In this document: positions 60,880-64,000 of the stretch, piece after piece
Layout: each line of letters starts with the position of its first letter
Numbering within the stretch: position 1 is the first letter of the stretch
DNA from: Kitasatospora viridis
GTDB taxonomy: Bacteria > Actinomycetota > Actinomycetes > Streptomycetales > Streptomycetaceae
Length of the DNA: 64,000 nucleotides
Direction: 5' to 3'
NCBI RefSeq assembly: GCF_007829815.1
Contig: NZ_VIWT01000002.1
Coordinates: 62,001-126,000 of the forward strand
Notes under the pieces: model-generated
Database searches by the model: none
Told to the model about the DNA's origin: nothing
The model's input: the letters and a program-made list of their open reading frames with translations, nothing else
Position numbers and translations under genes: made by a program

Positions 60880-60997
60880 TAAGCGATTGCATCGATCCGG
60901 TACCGGACGGTGCCCGGCCCGTGCGAAGGCGGGCCGGACGGGGAACAGGAAGAGCAGGAAGGCCGTCGGCGAGCACGGGAGAGGCGGCGAGGCCGGA

Positions 60998-62122
60998 ATG
61001 CGCGGATCCGCTCCGCTCGGCAAGGTCTTCGGCGTACCGCTGAAGGTCCACTGGAGCGCGCCCGTCCTGGTCCTCTTCCTCGGCGTCGGCCTGGCCCGGC
61101 AGGTCCTGCCCGTGTGGGCACCGGGGCGCTCCGGCACCGTCTACGACCTGGCCGGCCTGGTCGGGGCGCTGCTGCTCACCCTGGGCCTGCTGGCGCACGA
61201 GGCGGCCCACGCGGTCGCCGCCCGCCGCGCCGGGATCCCGGTGGAGGACATGACGGTGTTCGCGCTCGGCGGCGTCACCCGGATGGGACGGCCCCCGACG
61301 CCGCGGCTGCAGTTCGCCACCGCCGGAGTCGGCCCGCTCACCAGCCTGGTGCTCGGCGGACTCTCGCTGGCCGCCGGTCTCGGCGTGCAGCACGGCCTGC
61401 ACTGGACGCTGCCCGCGGCCGTGCTGCTCTGGAACGGCTGGACCAACCTGCTGCTCGCCGGCTTCAACCTGCTGCCCGCCGCCCCGCTGGACGGCGGACG
61501 GCTGCTCCAGGCGGGCCTGTGGTGGCGCGGCGGCGACCGGGAGCGCGCCGAGCGGATCGCCGGCCGGGCGGGCCAGGCCGGCGGCGTCGCGCTCACCGCC
61601 GTCGGCTGGATCCTGTTCCTGCGCGGCGACTCCGCCGGCTTCTGGCTGGTGCTGGCCGGCCTGTTCATCTGGACCTCGGCGCTCGCCGAGGTGCGCCGGG
61701 CGACGCTGATCACCCGGCTCGGCGGGCTCCGGATCGGCCAGGTGATGACCTCCCCGGTGGCCACCGTGCCCGACTGGACCACCGTGGAGCGCCTGCTCGC
61801 CGAGGCCGCCGAGCACCCCGACCGGCCGGTGCCCGCGGTCTTCCCGCTGGTCGACTTCGACGGCCGCCCGAGCGGCCTGGCGGACCTGCGCCGGCTCGCC
61901 CTGCTCCCGCAGGCCCGCCGGGCCGAGGTGCGGGTGCGCGAGCTGGCCAGGCCGCTGGCGCGGTGCGCGGTCGCCGGGCCGGACGACGAGCTGGTCCAGG
62001 TGCTGGAGCACGCCACCGCGCCGCCGCCCGTCCTGGTGGTGGTGGACGGCCGCTTGGTCGGCCTGGTCACCGGCGCCGAGATCGTCCGGCTGCTGCGCGG
62101 GGGCGCACGCCCCGTCAGCTAG
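60998..62122 (+). CDS. Site-2-protease-type zinc metalloprotease with CBS region
   Basis: 374 residues, M50-family membrane protease. Zinc motif HEAAH at 67-71 in LGLLAHEAAHAVAARR, and the conserved LDGG at about 164-167 (APLDGGRLLQAG) holding the third zinc ligand. About six hydrophobic spans. The C-terminal 145 residues form a CBS-like pair (IGQVMTSPVATVPDW, then LVVVDGRLVGLVTGAEI). Such proteases cut anti-sigma factors or signal peptides in the membrane. Start MRGSAPLGKVFG with CGAGG upstream. The stop overlaps the next gene's stop. Confidence 0.87.
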   Translation: MRGSAPLGKVFGVPLKVHWSAPVLVLFLGVGLARQVLPVWAPGRSGTVYDLAGLVGALLLTLGLLAHEAAHAVAARRAGIPVEDMTVFALGGVTRMGRPPTPRLQFATAGVGPLTSLVLGGLSLAAGLGVQHGLHWTLPAAVLLWNGWTNLLLAGFNLLPAAPLDGGRLLQAGLWWRGGDRERAERIAGRAGQAGGVALTAVGWILFLRGDSAGFWLVLAGLFIWTSALAEVRRATLITRLGGLRIGQVMTSPVATVPDWTTVERLLAEAAEHPDRPVPAVFPLVDFDGRPSGLADLRRLALLPQARRAEVRVRELARPLARCAVAGPDDELVQVLEHATAPPPVLVVVDGRLVGLVTGAEIVRLLRGGARPVS

Positions 62123-62733
62123 TGCGGTGGTGACGCCGTCTGATCGGCCGTCGGGTTCTCGGAGACGGCCACCAGCAGCACCCGGGTGCCGGGCCGGGTG
62201 CTGCGCCAGCGGTGGCGGACGCCGCCGGCCAGGTAGAGCGTGTCGCCCCGGTGGAGCTGGTGGACCCGGCCCTCGGCCACCACCTCGGCCGCGCCGTCGG
62301 CCACGTACATCAGCTCGTCGCCCGGGTGCAGGAACTCCCGGTCGTCCTGCTGCTCGCCGGTGAACTCCAGTGCGTGCAGCCGGCGTTGGCCGCGGACCAG
62401 GGGGCGGACCCCGGCGTCGGGGGACAGCCCCGTGTCGTCCCGGGCGAACACCACGTCGACCGGGCGGGCGGTGGCGTCGGCGGCGCCCAGCAGTTCGACG
62501 GCGGTGGTGCCCAGGCCGTCGGCGATGCGCTGGAGCGAGCGCATGCTGGGCCGGGCCCGGTCGTTCTCGATCTGGCTGAGGAAGGGCACGGACAGGCCGG
62601 TGCGCCGGGCCACCTCCGCCAGGGTCAGGTCGAGGGTGCGGCGCCGGCGGCGGACCGCGCCGCCGAGCCGGGGGACCGCGTCCCCGCCGTCCCCGCCGGC
62701 CTTGGTGCCCGTGTCCGTGCCCGTCTCGCCCAT
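62119..62733 (-). CDS. XRE-family regulator with C-terminal cupin
   Basis: 204 residues. A helix-turn-helix in the first 90 residues (LTLAEVARRTGLSVPFLSQIEN, RPSMRSLQRIADGLG) is followed by a cupin (FLHPGDELMYVADGAAEVV, then GDTLYLAGGVRHRWRS). Such PuuR/SinR-like proteins sense small ligands and usually repress a neighbouring operon. Start MGETGTDT with GGAGGGAG eight bases before. It is divergent from the arylsulfotransferase-like gene, probably its target, and convergent-overlaps the protease gene. Confidence 0.9.
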   Translation of the reverse strand: MGETGTDTGTKAGGDGGDAVPRLGGAVRRRRRTLDLTLAEVARRTGLSVPFLSQIENDRARPSMRSLQRIADGLGTTAVELLGAADATARPVDVVFARDDTGLSPDAGVRPLVRGQRRLHALEFTGEQQDDREFLHPGDELMYVADGAAEVVAEGRVHQLHRGDTLYLAGGVRHRWRSTRPGTRVLLVAVSENPTADQTASPPH

Positions 62734-62839
62734 GATCACTGCTCCCTCCTGCGGCCACCCTACGCACTCGCCGGGCACGTTTCGCACGGCTGCAACAAGG
62801 CCGACACATGACGCCCTTACGGTCGAAGCACTTTGGCGT

Positions 62840-62858
62840 CATCAAAAAAAGTTTGATG
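62840..62858. promoter_or_regulatory. Inverted repeat in the XRE-arylsulfotransferase gap
   Basis: CATCAAA-N5-TTTGATG is a perfect seven-base inverted repeat in an AT-rich patch of the 147-bp divergent gap, 23 bases before the arylsulfotransferase start. It is a candidate operator for the XRE/cupin regulator. Confidence 0.5.
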
Positions 62859-62880
62859 CGCACCCATGAACGGAGTGCCC

Positions 62881-64000
62881 ATGTCCCGCGTGTCCCGCGT
62901 CGACCAGAACCAGCGCCGCCGTCGCGGCACCGGGCTGATCGCCCTCGACCCGGCCGCCGCCTTCCCCGGCTTCACGCTGTTCGCCCCGCTCACCGCCGGC
63001 GGCGAGGTGCACCTGGTGGACCTGCACGGCGTGAGCGCGCACCGCTGGCAGCTGCCCTACCGGCCGGGGCGGCACGCCCGGCTGGTGACCGACCAGGGCG
63101 TGCTGGCCTACAACGGCGTACTGCCCGGCGAGGAGGCGCTCTTCCCGATGTGGCACAAGTACCGGGGCGGCGTGATGCTCCGGGCCGCCCCCGACGGCAC
63201 CGTGCTGTGGGAGCACCGGGACCCGCGCCAGCACCACGACGCCCACCACCTCGACGACGGCGGCGTCCTCTACACCGGGATCGAACCCCTGCGCGGCGCG
63301 GCGGCGAGCGCCGTCCTCGGCGGCGTCCCCGGCTCCGAGGCCGACGGGACGACGGTGTGGGCCGACACCATCACCGAGGTCGGACCGGACGGATCGCCGC
63401 GCTGGACCTGGCGGGCCGCCGACCACCTCGACCGCGCCGACTACCCGCTGCACCCCGACTACGCGCGCGAGCACTGGCCGCTGATCAACAGCGTGACCCC
63501 GCTCGCCGACGGCAACGTGCTGGCCAGCCTGCGCAGCGTCTCCGCCGTCGTGGTGATCAGCCGGGCCACCGGCGAGGTGCTCTGGCGCACCGAGCCCGGC
63601 ACCGTCTCCCAGCAGCACCACCCCACCGAACTGGCCGACGGGCGGCTGCTGGTCTTCGACAACGGCGTGTTCCGGCCCGGCCACGACGTGCCGTACTCGC
63701 GCGTCATCGAGATCGAGCGGCCCGGCGGCGAGGTGGTCTGGGAGTACCAGGACCCGGCCCGCGAGTCGTTCTTCGCACCGTTCATGGGCTCGGCCCAGCG
63801 GCTGCCCAACGGCAACACCCTGGTGACCGACTCCCCGGCCGGCCGGCTCTTCGAGGTGACGGCGGACGGCTACCTCTGCTGGGAGTACGTGGTGCCGTAC
63901 TTCGGCGCCTACACCGAGCGCGAGGTCCGCACCCTCTTCCCGGCCGAACCCAACGCCCTCTTCCGCGCCTACCGCTACGCCCCCGAGGAGATCCCGTGGC
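62881..64000 (+). CDS. Arylsulfotransferase-like protein, truncated by the window end
   Basis: 373 codons are visible, with no stop. The pattern is of the ASST (arylsulfotransferase) beta-propeller: repeated aromatic/Gly-Asp units (GGEVHLVDLHG, GTVLWEHRDPRQHHDAHHLDDG, PNGNTLVTDSPAGRLFEV). Conserved histidines occur in QHHDAHH and SQQHHP. Bacterial ASST moves sulfate from phenolic donors in the periplasm; this copy has no signal peptide, so whether it is exported or active is open. ATG 62881 has GGAG five bases upstream; an in-frame ATG 15 bases earlier is possible. Confidence 0.8.
   Translation, partial: MSRVSRVDQNQRRRRGTGLIALDPAAAFPGFTLFAPLTAGGEVHLVDLHGVSAHRWQLPYRPGRHARLVTDQGVLAYNGVLPGEEALFPMWHKYRGGVMLRAAPDGTVLWEHRDPRQHHDAHHLDDGGVLYTGIEPLRGAAASAVLGGVPGSEADGTTVWADTITEVGPDGSPRWTWRAADHLDRADYPLHPDYAREHWPLINSVTPLADGNVLASLRSVSAVVVISRATGEVLWRTEPGTVSQQHHPTELADGRLLVFDNGVFRPGHDVPYSRVIEIERPGGEVVWEYQDPARESFFAPFMGSAQRLPNGNTLVTDSPAGRLFEVTADGYLCWEYVVPYFGAYTEREVRTLFPAEPNALFRAYRYAPEEIPW

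Noticed and set aside
1..64000. tRNA, rRNA, CRISPR arrays, insertion sequences and origins
   Set aside because: No cloverleaf, spacer-repeat series, transposase, or cluster of DnaA boxes could be recognised by eye in this window.

Overview
The window is very GC-rich with strong third-position GC bias, frequent GTG starts, 4-nt stop/start overlaps, LL-DAP-type actinobacterial gene content, a streptomycete Zur box and rare TTA codons. All of this points to a chromosome of the family Streptomycetaceae (Streptomyces, Kitasatospora or Streptacidiphilus). I saw no rRNA, tRNA, CRISPR array, insertion sequence or prophage lysis/capsid genes. Coordinates were derived by reading the sequence by hand.

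Layout. (1) 1-3.2 kb: end of a tectonin-repeat protein, a NADAR-domain protein and two GNAT acetyltransferases. (2) 3.2-7.4 kb: a DUF6891 protein and a cyanate-detoxification locus, cynR divergent from cynT-cynS, followed by a guanine-deaminase-like enzyme and a Nudix hydrolase. (3) 7.4-10.8 kb: hydroxyquinol catabolism. pcaI-pcaJ converge with one gene that fuses maleylacetate reductase to hydroxyquinol 1,2-dioxygenase, so three consecutive pathway steps are adjacent. (4) 10.9-14.3 kb: a GlxA-type regulator, a cupin, a SnoaL-like protein, a small membrane protein and a secreted protein with an HExxE motif. (5) 14.4-24.7 kb: cell-wall paralogues (murF; a murE with an altered DNPR motif; a MurJ-like flippase) and a glycosyltransferase. 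Between them lies a three-gene polymorphic-toxin operon: WXG100-like adaptor, Rhs protein with a colicin-E3-type rRNase tip, and small putative immunity protein. (6) 24.9-29.6 kb: asparaginase, a 2OG-Fe(II) oxygenase and a GntR/ABC-transporter operon with a perfect 21-bp inverted repeat touching the regulator's start codon.

(7) 29.7-55.9 kb is the centrepiece: a phage-tail-like contractile injection system (eCIS/CIS). A rightward operon encodes sheath, four tube-family proteins, a chaperone-like protein, DUF6760, a long disordered protein, LysM hub, VgrG-like spike, gp25, J- and I-type baseplate proteins, a double zinc-ribbon membrane protein and a probable spike tip. A convergent leftward operon encodes a membrane-anchored protein with about twelve Ig-like repeats, two ferritin-like proteins, a 688-residue protein of unknown function and the DUF4255 cap protein. 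A sigma factor plus a degenerate nucleotidyl-cyclase-like protein flank the left side and a LuxR regulator the right. I found no AAA+ ATPase, no tail fibre and no canonical tape-measure protein. This resembles the cytoplasmic CIS described in Streptomyces, but the Ig/ferritin/688-aa block looks like an accessory module without an assigned role.

(8) 55.9-64 kb: a response regulator with a degenerate receiver, a universal stress protein (both genes carry a TTA codon), two small membrane proteins, a secreted glutamic peptidase, a CobW-like protein under a Zur box, a site-2-type membrane protease, a helix-turn-helix/cupin regulator and an arylsulfotransferase-like protein that runs off the end.
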